From contig NZ_BAAAWN010000001.1 in the NCBI RefSeq assembly GCF_039535095.1, positions 1,240,001-1,304,000 on the forward strand: a DNA stretch of 64,000 nucleotides, given 5' to 3'. Shown here one piece after another: positions 50,855 through 59,401 of this stretch. Both the position numbers and the translations under genes were made by a program. Source of the stretch: Arthrobacter ramosus. Its GTDB lineage: Bacteria; Actinomycetota; Actinomycetes; Actinomycetales; Micrococcaceae. Numbering within the stretch: position 1 is the stretch's first letter; the number at the start of each line of letters is the position of its first letter. The notes beneath the pieces were generated by a model, which was not told where the DNA came from, searched no databases, and saw only the letters and a list, made by a program, of their open reading frames with translations.

Positions 50855-51271
50855 GTGGTGGTTATGGCCATGGCTGACGAACACCGGCTCAGTTCACGCA
50901 AGACGGCTGCGATCATGAGGCGGGAACTCGCTGGCGGTGACCCGGACTTCGCCTTCCGGGTCATGACCTCGGCATTGGCTGACTTCCGTCACACGCATCC
51001 GGCAAACCGTCCGGATTTTCTGGTGCCCCCCGAGTCCACCGGGTCGAAGCGGTGGGACACTCTGCTTGCAGCGGTCGTTGGGCGCGAGTGCGACCGTCTC
51101 GGAATTCCCCGGCCTCCCTGGACGAAGCCGGAACCTCTGGCAGAGGAATGGGTCGTCACGACCCTGGCGGCACCGTCCGAGCAATGGATCGCCAGAATCA
51201 GAGCCGGGACGCCGGAGGAGTTCTCGCGCCTGGGCCTGTGGGTCCATGCTCGCGACCTGGAAACCTTGTAA
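50855..51271 (+). CDS. Orphan protein of unknown function, possible antitoxin-like
   Basis: Starts at GTG 50855, ATG 50864 or ATG 50870 give about 133-138 residues (ADEHRLSSRKTAAIMRRELAG ... EEFSRLGLWVHARDLETL). It has an N-terminal helical region and a C-terminal segment whose last residues recall the small proteins that precede DUF6036-type nucleotidyltransferases in putative toxin-antitoxin pairs. No such partner follows. After its stop the same frame stays open and protein-like to about 51364 (ERTAERIASGAFNWED), which hints at decay by a premature stop. I do not assign a function. Confidence 0.5.
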   Translation: MVVMAMADEHRLSSRKTAAIMRRELAGGDPDFAFRVMTSALADFRHTHPANRPDFLVPPESTGSKRWDTLLAAVVGRECDRLGIPRPPWTKPEPLAEEWVVTTLAAPSEQWIARIRAGTPEEFSRLGLWVHARDLETL

Positions 51272-51533
51272 CCAGCCCACCGGCCCTTCCGCGAGAGGAC
51301 GGCGGAGCGCATCGCCTCCGGCGCCTTCAACTGGGAGGACCCGGGTTCCGTCAGCCGAATCTAGCCGTGGTCGAAACCGGGTCCGACCAGGCTGCCGATT
51401 GGTATATGTGGGCACGTTCGTCCACGGAGTTGGGTCAGATAACTCGCCATATCGCTGATCTGAATCCGTGAGGAGTGTTCGACCAACCAGCGGCGTTCCG
51501 GAACCAAGGAAGTGGGACACTCTCCGACGGGCA
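51272..51533. other. Probable gene debris between the island end and the catabolic locus
   Basis: No convincing gene is present. Protein-like fragments occur in two frames: one continues the previous ORF past its stop to a TAG at 51362-51364, and another ends with ADWYMWARSSTELGQITRH and a TGA at 51469-51471. This suggests remnants of one or more inactivated genes. Confidence 0.35.
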
Positions 51534-52532
51534 CTAACTGGTCATGATGGGTCCCGCAACCTGCTTAGCCATCGATGTCTCACGGGATCGACTCGCTGGG
51601 CGTTCACTTGGAGCTCGTCGGGGACTCAAGTGGATCCCGGCGATCATGCACCTAACTGAACCCCCCGCCAGTTCAATGGTTGGAACATCGATCGGGAGGA
51701 GACGGCAGCTGCGCAAGATGACTTCCTTCTGTGCGGTCGTCAAGCTATTGAGGGCACGGCGAGATAGAGCCAGGATCCGGCCCTCGGGCCCCTGCAATTC
51801 GATGGCGTTTCCTGCAAATTCCGAGACTTGGCGAAGGCTCAGTCCGATGACCGCCCGCCCGCCGCTACTGAGACGTTGGGCGACTTCAGTGCGGCGAGCT
51901 TTCGATCGAATCATGTCCAACCCGACCATGGCGAACTCGGTCGCTACACACATCATGACATTGGTGTGGTAGACGGCAACTCCGGCCCCATCTGCGGCGT
52001 CGAAGGTCATGGGCTCATAGCCAAAGTTCGTGCAGAACCGCTCCAAAGCAACCGGGTCGGCCCGGTTGGACCTGGCCGTGTATGCGACCCGGTCCGTATG
52101 GTCCAGGACCATGGCTCCGGTGCCTTCAAGGAAGACATCATCCATTTCCAAACCTGAGTAATCAATGACGTCCTGGACCCGGTAGTGGGTCTTGAGGAAG
52201 TCGAGGATATCGGTTCGGCGCTCGGTCCGTCGGTTCGGCGTGTACATCGGAAACACGCCGATGTGCCCACCGGTATGAGTTGACAGCCAGTTGTTGGGAA
52301 ACACGCTGTCGGGTCGGGTGTGATCGAGATCTTCGAACAGGTGCACCCTAATGCCTGCAAGCTCTAGCGCCTGGGCAACGGCAGTCACCTCGTCGTAAGC
52401 AGCTGCTGCGATCCTGTCCGGATCCCGAACTGCCGCGCTGGCTTGGAAAGCATTGTCCGCTGCTGTCTCCGGGTTCGGTGCGAAACGATGCGGCCGGATG
52501 AGTACGACTGCAGAGGGGGCCTGGACGGACAT
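51534..52532 (-). CDS. ctlX: Amidinotransferase-fold hydrolase, citrulline hydrolase CtlX-like
   Basis: This 332-residue enzyme belongs to the guanidino-group-modifying superfamily (DDAH/arginine deiminase fold). Residues of the catalytic set are visible: an acidic FLEGTGAMVLDH segment, H189 (VYHTNVMM) and C295 (GGSVRCMIAG). PDSVFPNNWLSTH near residue 75 is the substrate-binding block of the CtlX branch, where the product is ornithine plus ammonia and CO2 from citrulline. A 30-residue basic tail follows the core and looks non-conserved. It begins 8 bases after the ornithine cyclodeaminase stop, so the two are co-transcribed: citrulline to ornithine to proline. Confidence 0.85.
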   Translation of the reverse strand: MSVQAPSAVVLIRPHRFAPNPETAADNAFQASAAVRDPDRIAAAAYDEVTAVAQALELAGIRVHLFEDLDHTRPDSVFPNNWLSTHTGGHIGVFPMYTPNRRTERRTDILDFLKTHYRVQDVIDYSGLEMDDVFLEGTGAMVLDHTDRVAYTARSNRADPVALERFCTNFGYEPMTFDAADGAGVAVYHTNVMMCVATEFAMVGLDMIRSKARRTEVAQRLSSGGRAVIGLSLRQVSEFAGNAIELQGPEGRILALSRRALNSLTTAQKEVILRSCRLLPIDVPTIELAGGSVRCMIAGIHLSPRRAPSERPASRSRETSMAKQVAGPIMTS

Positions 52533-52540
52533 GGTGAGAC

Positions 52541-53572
52541 TCAGGATCCGAGCGGGGAGAGTGCGCCGACGAGGCCGAAGAGGTCTTTCGGGTCATCCGG
52601 GTTCGCGACCAGGTCGATGGTTTCGAAGTATTCCGATCCTTCGATGGAGTCACGTACGTAGCGCAGTGCGGAGAAGTCTTCGATGGCGAAGCCGACGGAG
52701 TCAAAGATGGTGATCTGCCCGGCAGATGTCCGGCCCGGTGCCGTGTTGTTCAGGACCTGCCAGAACTCGGTGACGGGGAAGTCGGCTGGCATTTGCTGGA
52801 TCTCGCCTTCGATGCGGGTTTGGGGTGCAAATTCAACGAAGACGTCTCCCATTCTGAGGATTTCGGCGTCGAGTTCTGTCTTCCCGGGGCAGTCTCCGCC
52901 GATGGCGTTGATGTGGACGCCGGGCGTGATCATGTCTGCCGTCAGGACGGTCGCGTTCGTCTTGTCAGCCGTGCAGGTAGTGATGACATCCGCGCCCTCC
53001 ACGACATCGGCCGCGGAGGATGCGACTGTGATGTCGAAGCCGAGGGGCGCCATGTTGCGGAGGAACTTATCGATCGCTGCGCGGTCCGTGTCCCAAACCC
53101 TGAGTGTGTCGATGCCAAGCGCGGCCCTGAACGCAAGTGCTTGGAATTCGGACTGGCTGCCCGTTCCGATCATGCCCATGACCCGGGAATCGGGTTGTGC
53201 CAGCTTCTTCGCAACCATGGCGGAGGTCGCAGCGGTCCTCAGTGCCGTCAGCACGGTCATCTCGGTGAGGAAAGTGGGGTATCCGTTGTGGACGTCCGCC
53301 AGGACACCGAAGGCCGTAACGGTCTGGTATCCCCGGGCGGGGTTAGAGGGGTGCCCGTTGACGTACTTGAAGCCATAGGTTTCATGGTCGCTGGTGGGCA
53401 TGAGCTCGATGACGCCGAAGGGAGTGTGACTGGCCACCCTGGGTGTTTTGTCAAAGGATGGCCAGCGTCGGAAATCATCCTCGAGATAGTCAATCAGATC
53501 GGCCATGATCCGTTCAGGGCCGCGGGCGGCAGTCCATCGGATCATGTTGCGGACATCAACGAAGCGCGTCAT
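52541..53572 (-). CDS. ocd: Ornithine cyclodeaminase
   Basis: This enzyme of the ornithine cyclodeaminase/mu-crystallin family converts L-ornithine to L-proline and ammonia with bound NAD. The 343-residue protein has GFKYVNGHPSNPARG (substrate lysine region), LRTAATSAMVAKKL, the NAD-binding MGMIGTGSQSEFQA with glycines at 136 and 138, and NAIGGDCPGKTEL, which is the true-OCD form of the catalytic aspartate block. This last motif argues against an alanine dehydrogenase or ketimine reductase. It is separated from the FAD enzyme upstream by a strong hairpin, so its expression may be partly independent. Confidence 0.92.
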   Translation of the reverse strand: MTRFVDVRNMIRWTAARGPERIMADLIDYLEDDFRRWPSFDKTPRVASHTPFGVIELMPTSDHETYGFKYVNGHPSNPARGYQTVTAFGVLADVHNGYPTFLTEMTVLTALRTAATSAMVAKKLAQPDSRVMGMIGTGSQSEFQALAFRAALGIDTLRVWDTDRAAIDKFLRNMAPLGFDITVASSAADVVEGADVITTCTADKTNATVLTADMITPGVHINAIGGDCPGKTELDAEILRMGDVFVEFAPQTRIEGEIQQMPADFPVTEFWQVLNNTAPGRTSAGQITIFDSVGFAIEDFSALRYVRDSIEGSEYFETIDLVANPDDPKDLFGLVGALSPLGS

Positions 53573-53723
53573 GGCGTCTCCTTTTTTCGGTGGTCATGAA
53601 GGGCGGTCAAGGGACAGGTTCCTTTGAGAAATTCGGGACGAGGCCGGTCAGTCAGAGGGAGCAGGACCAGCTCTCTTTTGGGCCAGACCTCGGTGTCATC
53701 CGATTAGACCGAAATGGGGAACT

Positions 53724-53766
53724 GTTGCCGTGTGTCCGGCCCACCCGGGGCCGGCCACACGGCAAC
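53724..53766 (-). terminator. Hairpin between the FAD oxidoreductase and ocd
   Basis: An 18-bp inverted repeat with a single mismatch (53724-53741 and 53749-53766, 7-base loop) lies 17 bases after the oxidoreductase stop and about 150 bases before ocd on the same strand. It lacks a T run, so it may act as a partial terminator or mRNA-stabilising stem inside the cluster. Confidence 0.7.
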
Positions 53767-53782
53767 GGTTATCCGTCTGTTG

Positions 53783-54952
53783 CTAGTGGGCAACGATGCG
53801 CTCTGCCTCAAGCGCATGCGGGTCAAAGGTCGGAGTCTGGTTTGTGTCGGAACCGATGACGCGGGAAGGACGGAAGTCTTCGAGGAGCTTCGGGGCCTTG
53901 CCGCCGGTAATTTCCTCGGCCGCTAGACGTCCGGTTACAGCCCCCAGTGTCACACCGCTGTGCATCGTGGTGACGTACAGGCCCGGCTTTCCATCCCAGA
54001 AACCGACAACAGGCAGTCCGTCGAAGGGGTAGGGGCGGTGGGCGATCTGGACTCGTTCTGCCTTGAGCGCGGCGGGATCGACGTCGAGGATGCCGGCTCC
54101 GGCCTGTTCGAACAATGTGCGGATGGCTGAATCAGGGACTGTCCACGTGTCGAGGTCGATCTGATCATCAATAGCGGACGATCGCACCAGGATGCGGCCG
54201 CTGGTGTCCGGACGGACGCTCAGGCCGGGCAGGTGAAGGATGGTAGTTAGCTTTGACGCGCCGGGCGATGTCGTCACCGTAACACCCGGCTCGCCTTCGG
54301 TGCTTACATCGATACCCTGGGAGTCCAGGATCCCGCCGATGCCGGCGCCTGCTGCAACAACGACGACGTCGCTTTCAAGCCTCTCCCCGCCCTCGAGGAC
54401 GACGCCCTTGACGGTGTCACCGTCGGCCAAAAGTTCCGCGACCTTGGTCGAATGGCGCACTGTTGCACCGTACGCGGTCGCTGCCGTGAGGAGGTCGTGG
54501 ATGAGCAACGGGACGGTGATCTGGCCTTCGCTTGGGAAGAAGGCAGCGACCTTGTATTCATTACGGATTCGGATGACCGGATCGATGCGCTGGAGTTCGC
54601 CGGGTGAGAGAGGGATGGCCGCGTAGCCATAAGACTCGAGGCGGGCGACTCGCTGCAGGAGCTCTTGCGCGTCCGCGTCTGTACCGGCGACATCGAGGTT
54701 GCCGTTGATGTCAAGCCATGAAGAGCTTCGCAGCTCCCGGGCGACGACGTTCCATTCGGCCATCGAGATGACGTTCAGATCGTGGTAGCTCCGTTCTTCC
54801 TTTGTGTTGGAGTTCAGCCAAGCGAAGCTGGCCGCGCTGGCAGCTTCTCCCGGAATTCCTTTGTCGATGATTGTGACGTCGACACCGCGTTTTGCGAGTT
54901 GGTACGTGACGGACGCGCCCAGCACGCCTGCGCCGATGACGATTGCTTTCAT
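53783..54952 (-). CDS. DadA-like FAD-dependent amino-acid oxidoreductase
   Basis: This 389-residue flavoprotein belongs to the DAO superfamily. It starts with the FAD motif KAIVIGAGVLGASVTYQLAKRG and the acidic end of the second strand (VTIIDKG), has ASFAWLNSNTKEERSYH and a C-terminal FAD-contact block HSGVTLGAVTGRLAAEEI. The closest pattern is D-amino-acid dehydrogenase DadA; opine oxidase subunits and sarcosine-oxidase-like enzymes share this fold. ATG 54952 follows AGGAG by 8 bases; the frame upstream to 54982 is not needed. In this cluster it may oxidise a secondary or D-amine to release an amino acid and a keto acid. Confidence 0.85.
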   Translation of the reverse strand: MKAIVIGAGVLGASVTYQLAKRGVDVTIIDKGIPGEAASAASFAWLNSNTKEERSYHDLNVISMAEWNVVARELRSSSWLDINGNLDVAGTDADAQELLQRVARLESYGYAAIPLSPGELQRIDPVIRIRNEYKVAAFFPSEGQITVPLLIHDLLTAATAYGATVRHSTKVAELLADGDTVKGVVLEGGERLESDVVVVAAGAGIGGILDSQGIDVSTEGEPGVTVTTSPGASKLTTILHLPGLSVRPDTSGRILVRSSAIDDQIDLDTWTVPDSAIRTLFEQAGAGILDVDPAALKAERVQIAHRPYPFDGLPVVGFWDGKPGLYVTTMHSGVTLGAVTGRLAAEEITGGKAPKLLEDFRPSRVIGSDTNQTPTFDPHALEAERIVAH

Positions 54953-55074
54953 TGCGGATTCTCCTGTTCGATTCGCCTTCACCGTTTTTGGGCACGGCGT
55001 GGTTTGGAATTGTGTGACCCCGAGCGGAGCGCGGGAGTTCAGTGGTACCTGGGTCTTCGCCCAGCTGAGGTTTC

Positions 55075-56421
55075 TTAGACGTTGAGAGGGGGGACTTCTG
55101 CCTTGGAGTAGGCGACGTCGCCGTCGATCATGACCAAGGCGATATCGGCGAGGCTCCGCCGGGAGGAAACGACGAGGTCGGCTGCGAAACCGGCCTTCAG
55201 GAACCCGCGATCCGCGCCGATGCGGGGCAACGCTTTTGCCACGTTTCCCGTAGCAAAGGACACTGCCTTTTCCACCGGTGCAAGCCCGACCTGGACGATC
55301 CCGGCGACCAATTCCCAGATTCCATCCCAGTGCCCTGCAGCGTAGTCTGTGGCAATGATGTCAACGAGATCCTCCTGAATCATGGCGATCATGTGATCCG
55401 GTGTGGTCTGCAGCTCACGGCGGCCCCAGGCGTCGAAGGTGTCGATTTCCACGTGTCCGCCGTGTTCCCGGATAAGCCGGGCGTTGGCAAGGGACTCCTC
55501 GACGGAGTAGGTGTCGTGGTTCGTGTGACCCCCAATGAAGAGCGGGCCAGCTATTTTGGCGGCCTCACGGGCAGCTTCGTCCGAGGCGGCGGCGTTGTGA
55601 ACGAGAGTAGGCAGCCCCAGCTCGACGGCGAGCTGAGCCGAGCGGACCAGCCCGTCGAGTGAAACCTGCATGGACGGGAGGACCGAGCCTTCGATGAGCG
55701 AGATTGTCTCGTCTTCGGAAAGCTTCTGGAGCCCGTATTCCCCGAGCAGCTCTGCGACGCGCTCACGGTCAGGGTTTCCAGGCCGGATGTGACGGCCGAG
55801 CACTGCGTACTTTAACTCCATGGCTTGAGCCGGGCTGATCCGCACCCCGATGGCCTTCTCCACCGCCGCAGGAATGTACAGGTAGTCCTGGCCACCGCCG
55901 CCAAGGGTCATGCCGGCGCCCACCTCGCCGATGACGACGGCACCGCGATCGCGCATCGTGCCGGCTGTCATGGCCCGGTGTGCTGCAGTCAGACCGGAAC
56001 CGTCGGCAGCATCGGCCGCTTCGAACATCGGATCGAAATGAACTGTGGAGGACTCGACCTTCACCGGCTGGGCTGAACGGACTTCTGCTGTCTCCTCCGG
56101 AAGTTTGAACCCGTCGAGGTCGACAACAGTCGTATGCCCTTGGACCAAGTGGCGCCGGAGGTTGCCAAGGGCCTCGCTTAGCGGAACGCCTGGGGTTCCG
56201 CTGGCGAAGCGGGGCCCGGGCGCGGCAGCATGCGCGTGGGCGTTGATCGCACCGGGGACGACGGTGCGTCCGTCGAGATCTAGAACAGTGTCTCTTGGCC
56301 CGCCGCTCAGGTCCTCGGGCGTTACCGCAGCAATTACACTCCCTTCGATAGCTATCGACCCGGCAAATGGCCGTGTCCGCCCATCCCCGTTGACGATTTG
56401 GCAGTTTCTGAGGACGAGCAT
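55075..56421 (-). CDS. Amidohydrolase-superfamily metal-dependent hydrolase
   Basis: This 448-residue protein has the composite layout of cytosine-deaminase/imidazolonepropionase-like amidohydrolases: a small beta-sandwich (LRNCQIVNGDGRT, LDLDGRTVVPGAINAHAHA with H62 and H64), a TIM barrel with EVGAGMTLGGGG, LVHNAAASDEAA, GGHTNHDTYSVEE as likely metal-ligand loops, and TDYAAGHWDG with the catalytic aspartate. The end returns to the sandwich (GADRGFLKAGFAADLVV). The substrate is unknown; family members deaminate or open C-N bonds in cyclic amides, formimino or guanidino compounds. Its promoter carries the repeat operator. Confidence 0.82.
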   Translation of the reverse strand: MLVLRNCQIVNGDGRTRPFAGSIAIEGSVIAAVTPEDLSGGPRDTVLDLDGRTVVPGAINAHAHAAAPGPRFASGTPGVPLSEALGNLRRHLVQGHTTVVDLDGFKLPEETAEVRSAQPVKVESSTVHFDPMFEAADAADGSGLTAAHRAMTAGTMRDRGAVVIGEVGAGMTLGGGGQDYLYIPAAVEKAIGVRISPAQAMELKYAVLGRHIRPGNPDRERVAELLGEYGLQKLSEDETISLIEGSVLPSMQVSLDGLVRSAQLAVELGLPTLVHNAAASDEAAREAAKIAGPLFIGGHTNHDTYSVEESLANARLIREHGGHVEIDTFDAWGRRELQTTPDHMIAMIQEDLVDIIATDYAAGHWDGIWELVAGIVQVGLAPVEKAVSFATGNVAKALPRIGADRGFLKAGFAADLVVSSRRSLADIALVMIDGDVAYSKAEVPPLNV

Positions 56422-56467
56422 GAGGTCTCTCTTTCAGTTTCGCGACGGCGAGCAGGTGATATCGACC

Positions 56468-56496
56468 AGTATGATGTAACTAATTACATTTCGCAA
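56468..56496 (-). promoter_or_regulatory. Promoter of the amidohydrolase unit
   Basis: On the minus strand TTGCGA (56496-56491), a spacer of exactly 17 bases and CATACT (56473-56468) form a good sigma-70-type promoter, 47 bases before the ATG. The spacer is almost entirely the 16-bp operator at 56474-56489. Confidence 0.7.
56474..56489. promoter_or_regulatory. Operator copy 1 (amidohydrolase promoter)
   Basis: ATGTAACTAATTACAT is a near-perfect palindrome (ATGTAA-n4-TTACAT). It is the exact reverse complement of the copy upstream of the importer genes. Placed between -35 and -10, it would block RNA polymerase when bound. Confidence 0.8.
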
Positions 56497-56736
56497 GATT
56501 CCGCTCTCTACGATGCTCTTAGAGGGCGTGTTTTAGCCCTAGATCTAGTCGAAATTGCACCTTGGTCGAGCAGCATGCATCGGCGGGACCGGATCGCTGT
56601 GGGGTGGCGCGCGGAAGGGGGCATGGGCGCCCTCTGGAGGTGATGGAGCGGGGCCCTGGGTCTGTGATCGACCGTGGTCATCGGTGATGAATGATGCGCC
56701 GACCCCCTCGCATCAGGGGAAGCTATTGCTCAGGAC
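56497..56736. other. Intergenic region downstream of lacI-type gene
   Basis: No gene is seen. Next to the regulator's stop a 7-bp stem (TGATGCG at 56692-56698 and CGCATCA at 56709-56715) could be a weak terminator. The rest, including an ATG-rich segment near 56570-56640, shows no convincing coding or regulatory signal. Confidence 0.3.
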
Positions 56737-57732
56737 TTAGCGGAGCTCTCCGCAGGAGGCGCGGCTTATGAGCTCGGGTTCGAAGGTCAGTTGGGCGGAC
56801 ACTCGGGGGTTCTCGACAATGAGCTTGGCGGCCTCTTGTCCCATCTGGTGTGAGGGTTGGGTGACCACCGTGATGCCGAGGTTCTGGGCCCAGGCGAAGT
56901 CGTCCATGGTCAGAAATCCGATGTCTTCCGGAATTGAGAGTCCGCGGTCGATAAGTGCTGTGTGAACGGCGAGGGTGTAACGGCCGGAGAGGCAAACCAT
57001 CGCCTCCATTGAAGGGTTGGCGTCCAGCAAGGAAGTCACAGCGTCGGTGACTTCCGGGGTGGTGACGTCGTCGTCGAGGATCGCGATCGCGTCATCGTTC
57101 AGTAGTGCGTTGTCCTTGCCGAGTCCCTTGCGTAGGCCCTCGATACGGCCAATTTGGGACGGTACCGCGCCGGAGGCGATCACGCCGATTGTCCGCCGTC
57201 CGCAGGACAGGATGTGCTCGGCCATCATTCGCCCGGCCGTGACGTTGTCCAGGGAGACGGAGTGCAGCCCGGGTGGTGGGTCCTGCAGGGTCCGCGCTAC
57301 GACCACACAGGGCGTTCCGCCGGCAGCCATTCTGCGCACTCTTTCGTCAACCGAGGCGCCGCTAGTGACGATCAAGCCCCGTACACGCTGTTCATCCATT
57401 GCCTGGACCTGCGCGACCTCCCGACCTGTGTGGCGGAAGGTGTTGGAAAACATGACGAGGCTGCCGTTGGCGGCCGCGACATCGTCGATTCCCCTCATGA
57501 GGTCGAGGTAGAACGGGCTGCGAAGATCGTCGATGAGCACGCCGATGGTGCTGGAGCGTCCGGCGAAGATGCTCTTTGTGAGGGCGTTCGGGGTGTACTC
57601 AAGTCTGGCTGCTGCGTCCCGGACCCGCGTTGCCGTCACTTCCTTGACTGCGAGGCCGTTCAGCACCCGCGACACCGTCGCTATTGACACGTTGGCGGCT
57701 GCGGCGACGTCGCCGATGGTCGTTCGTTTCAC
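56737..57732 (-). CDS. LacI-family transcriptional regulator
   Basis: The 331-residue protein has the LacI N-terminal DNA-binding domain (TIGDVAAAANVSIATVSRVLNG, hinge region YTPNALTKSI) and the periplasmic-binding-like effector domain (STIGVLIDDLRSPFYLDLMRGID, GIGF-type segments, DIGFLTMDDFAWAQ). GTG 57732 follows AAGGA by 7 bases and begins KRTTIGD, the expected start; the frame upstream to 57906 runs through its promoter. It lies between the amidohydrolase/FAD enzyme genes and the divergent importer operon and probably represses both. The inducer would be the imported compound or a product. Confidence 0.93.
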   Translation of the reverse strand: MKRTTIGDVAAAANVSIATVSRVLNGLAVKEVTATRVRDAAARLEYTPNALTKSIFAGRSSTIGVLIDDLRSPFYLDLMRGIDDVAAANGSLVMFSNTFRHTGREVAQVQAMDEQRVRGLIVTSGASVDERVRRMAAGGTPCVVVARTLQDPPPGLHSVSLDNVTAGRMMAEHILSCGRRTIGVIASGAVPSQIGRIEGLRKGLGKDNALLNDDAIAILDDDVTTPEVTDAVTSLLDANPSMEAMVCLSGRYTLAVHTALIDRGLSIPEDIGFLTMDDFAWAQNLGITVVTQPSHQMGQEAAKLIVENPRVSAQLTFEPELISRASCGELR

Positions 57733-57863
57733 AGTTTGTTCCTTACCGTGGATCAGCCAAGGGTTCAGACGCAGCCCAACACCGCGAGGAACTGGCGCGA
57801 TCGCCAGAGCCCGAAGAAGAAGGCTTCCGCGGCTTCGTTTGATACTGGCCACGCCCACCTTCA

Positions 57864-57879
57864 ATGTAACTGGTTGCAC
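57864..57879. promoter_or_regulatory. Operator copy 2 (upstream of the regulator gene), weaker
   Basis: ATGTAACTGGTTGCAC matches copy 1 at 12 of 16 positions, with the left half-site complete. It lies 132 bases before the regulator start, consistent with weak autoregulation. Confidence 0.55.
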
Positions 57880-58107
57880 GATAAGCGCCTGCGTCAGAAG
57901 GGTCAAGGGGTTCCCGCACGATGGCGCGGAAAGCCGAAACCCGAGCCGCGCAGAGCCAGCCCAACAGGTTCAATCTTAGCTCGTCCGGGCTCTGATTGCC
58001 TCGTGATGTAGGCGTTGTCACCTCTGCAATCGTGTAGAGCCATACGAGAATGACGTACCCATCAGAGTTAGATCTTGACCGAAGATGCGTCGGTATGCTC
58101 TCCTTGA

Positions 58108-58123
58108 ATGTAATTAGTTACAT
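58108..58123. promoter_or_regulatory. Operator copy 3 (importer operon)
   Basis: ATGTAATTAGTTACAT is the exact reverse complement of copy 1. It lies 9 bases after a possible -10 (TATGCT), so it would cover the transcription start of the importer operon. Confidence 0.8.
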
Positions 58124-58387
58124 AGATCACCTCAAGACCTTGAAAGTAAATCTATGTTGAACACTCGAAGGGCTTCCCGTGAATGTCAGCAACAACCCGG
58201 ATTGATGACACAGAAGGTGAAGTGAGGGCAAACCGGTAGTTCGGCAATGATGCCGGCCTCGCAGGAACGTCCTCGGAACACCCACCCAATATCTCCTCAT
58301 CGGCACGCGACACCAACGGCGATGCCTGACCAGAGGTTCACGAAAACTTGAAATTATCCGCATTCCGCAGCTCAAGAGGAGCAAATC

Positions 58388-59401
58388 ATGTCGGTTGACG
58401 AACAGTCCATCCCGGTTCGGGGCGACGGCGCATTTGCGCACCCGAACGTTTCCGCAAAGAATGACGTACGCCGCTGGCGCACATCCCTCGCCGTTGCTGC
58501 TGTCGCAGTCTCCATCAGTCTTGCGGGCTGCACCGCGGATCCCGGTACGGCCAGCAGCAGCGCCAGCCCGTCCGCTAAGAGCACGGGAATCCCGACCCAG
58601 CAGTTTGATCAGACACTGCACGACAAGCTGCCGGCGAAAATCCTTAACGCCGGCAAAATCGTCGCCGTCAACTCGGGGTCCTACCCTCCATACGCGATCA
58701 TCAACGGCACCGGTGAGCCAGACGGACTCCTCGGTGATGTGGACAAGGCTGTCAGCGAGATCCTCGGCGTAAAGGTCGAGCAAAACACAGTCGCAGGTCT
58801 GGCCTCAATGCTTTCCGGAATGCAGGCCGGGCGCTACGACGTCGCCTTGGACCCGAACGGCGACTACGTCGACCGCCAAGACAAGGCGACGTTTGTCGAT
58901 TACATCAAGGAGCACGTGCTCTTTGCTGTACTAAAGGGAAACCCGAAGCAGATCAACGACATGGACGGGACCTGCGGAACTCGAATCGGTGTCCTGGCAG
59001 GCGGTTCTGCTGAGCGGGTCATGAAGGCTCAATCGGACAAGTGTGTGGCGGCCGGCAAGCCTGCGGTTGAGGTGCAGTCCTACCAGGACAGCCCACAGTC
59101 AATCCTTGCCGTTCAGTCCGGCCGCGCTGACGCAGTGTTCGGCGGCCAGGGGCCGCTGACCTACTACGTCAAGGAGACCGGGGGCAAGCTCCAATTGGCC
59201 GCCGAAGGAAAGGACAACGTACTCGGGGCCACGTTCCAGGGCGCAGTGGTTCCGAAGGATTCTCCGCTCGCCGGGGTGCTGCTCGGCGCATTCCAGAAGA
59301 TGTATGCCAACGGCACCTACGATGCCATCCTCGCCAAGTGGGGGCTGGAGGCCAACAAGTTGGACAAGCCCGGTATCAATGGAGGAGGCGTTAAGCCATG
59401 A
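58388..59401 (+). CDS. Amino-acid ABC importer, substrate-binding lipoprotein
   Basis: This 337-residue lipoprotein (lipobox LAGC, C48) is of the polar amino-acid/SBP_bac_3 family: NAGKIVAVNSGSYPPYAIINGTGEPDGLLGDVDKAV, the Asp in ALDPNGDYVDRQ, and GGSAERVMKAQ. This family includes binding proteins for arginine, ornithine, octopine and nopaline. Unusually for a lipoprotein, a polar stretch of about 28 residues precedes the signal helix; AGAGGAG 6 bases before ATG 58388 supports this start. A Ser/Ala-rich linker follows the cysteine. It delivers ligand to the permease encoded next. Confidence 0.92.
   Translation: MSVDEQSIPVRGDGAFAHPNVSAKNDVRRWRTSLAVAAVAVSISLAGCTADPGTASSSASPSAKSTGIPTQQFDQTLHDKLPAKILNAGKIVAVNSGSYPPYAIINGTGEPDGLLGDVDKAVSEILGVKVEQNTVAGLASMLSGMQAGRYDVALDPNGDYVDRQDKATFVDYIKEHVLFAVLKGNPKQINDMDGTCGTRIGVLAGGSAERVMKAQSDKCVAAGKPAVEVQSYQDSPQSILAVQSGRADAVFGGQGPLTYYVKETGGKLQLAAEGKDNVLGATFQGAVVPKDSPLAGVLLGAFQKMYANGTYDAILAKWGLEANKLDKPGINGGGVKP

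Larger units (their letters stand above)
57733..58387. other. Long divergent regulatory region between the regulator and importer genes
   Basis: No gene is supported in these 655 bases. Two operator copies lie here (57864-57879 and 58108-58123). TATGCT at 58094-58099 is a possible -10 for the importer operon, with TTGACC at 58075-58080 too close to be an ideal -35. The importer leader is therefore about 280 bases long, room for further control, but I could not see a recognisable riboswitch. Confidence 0.5.
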
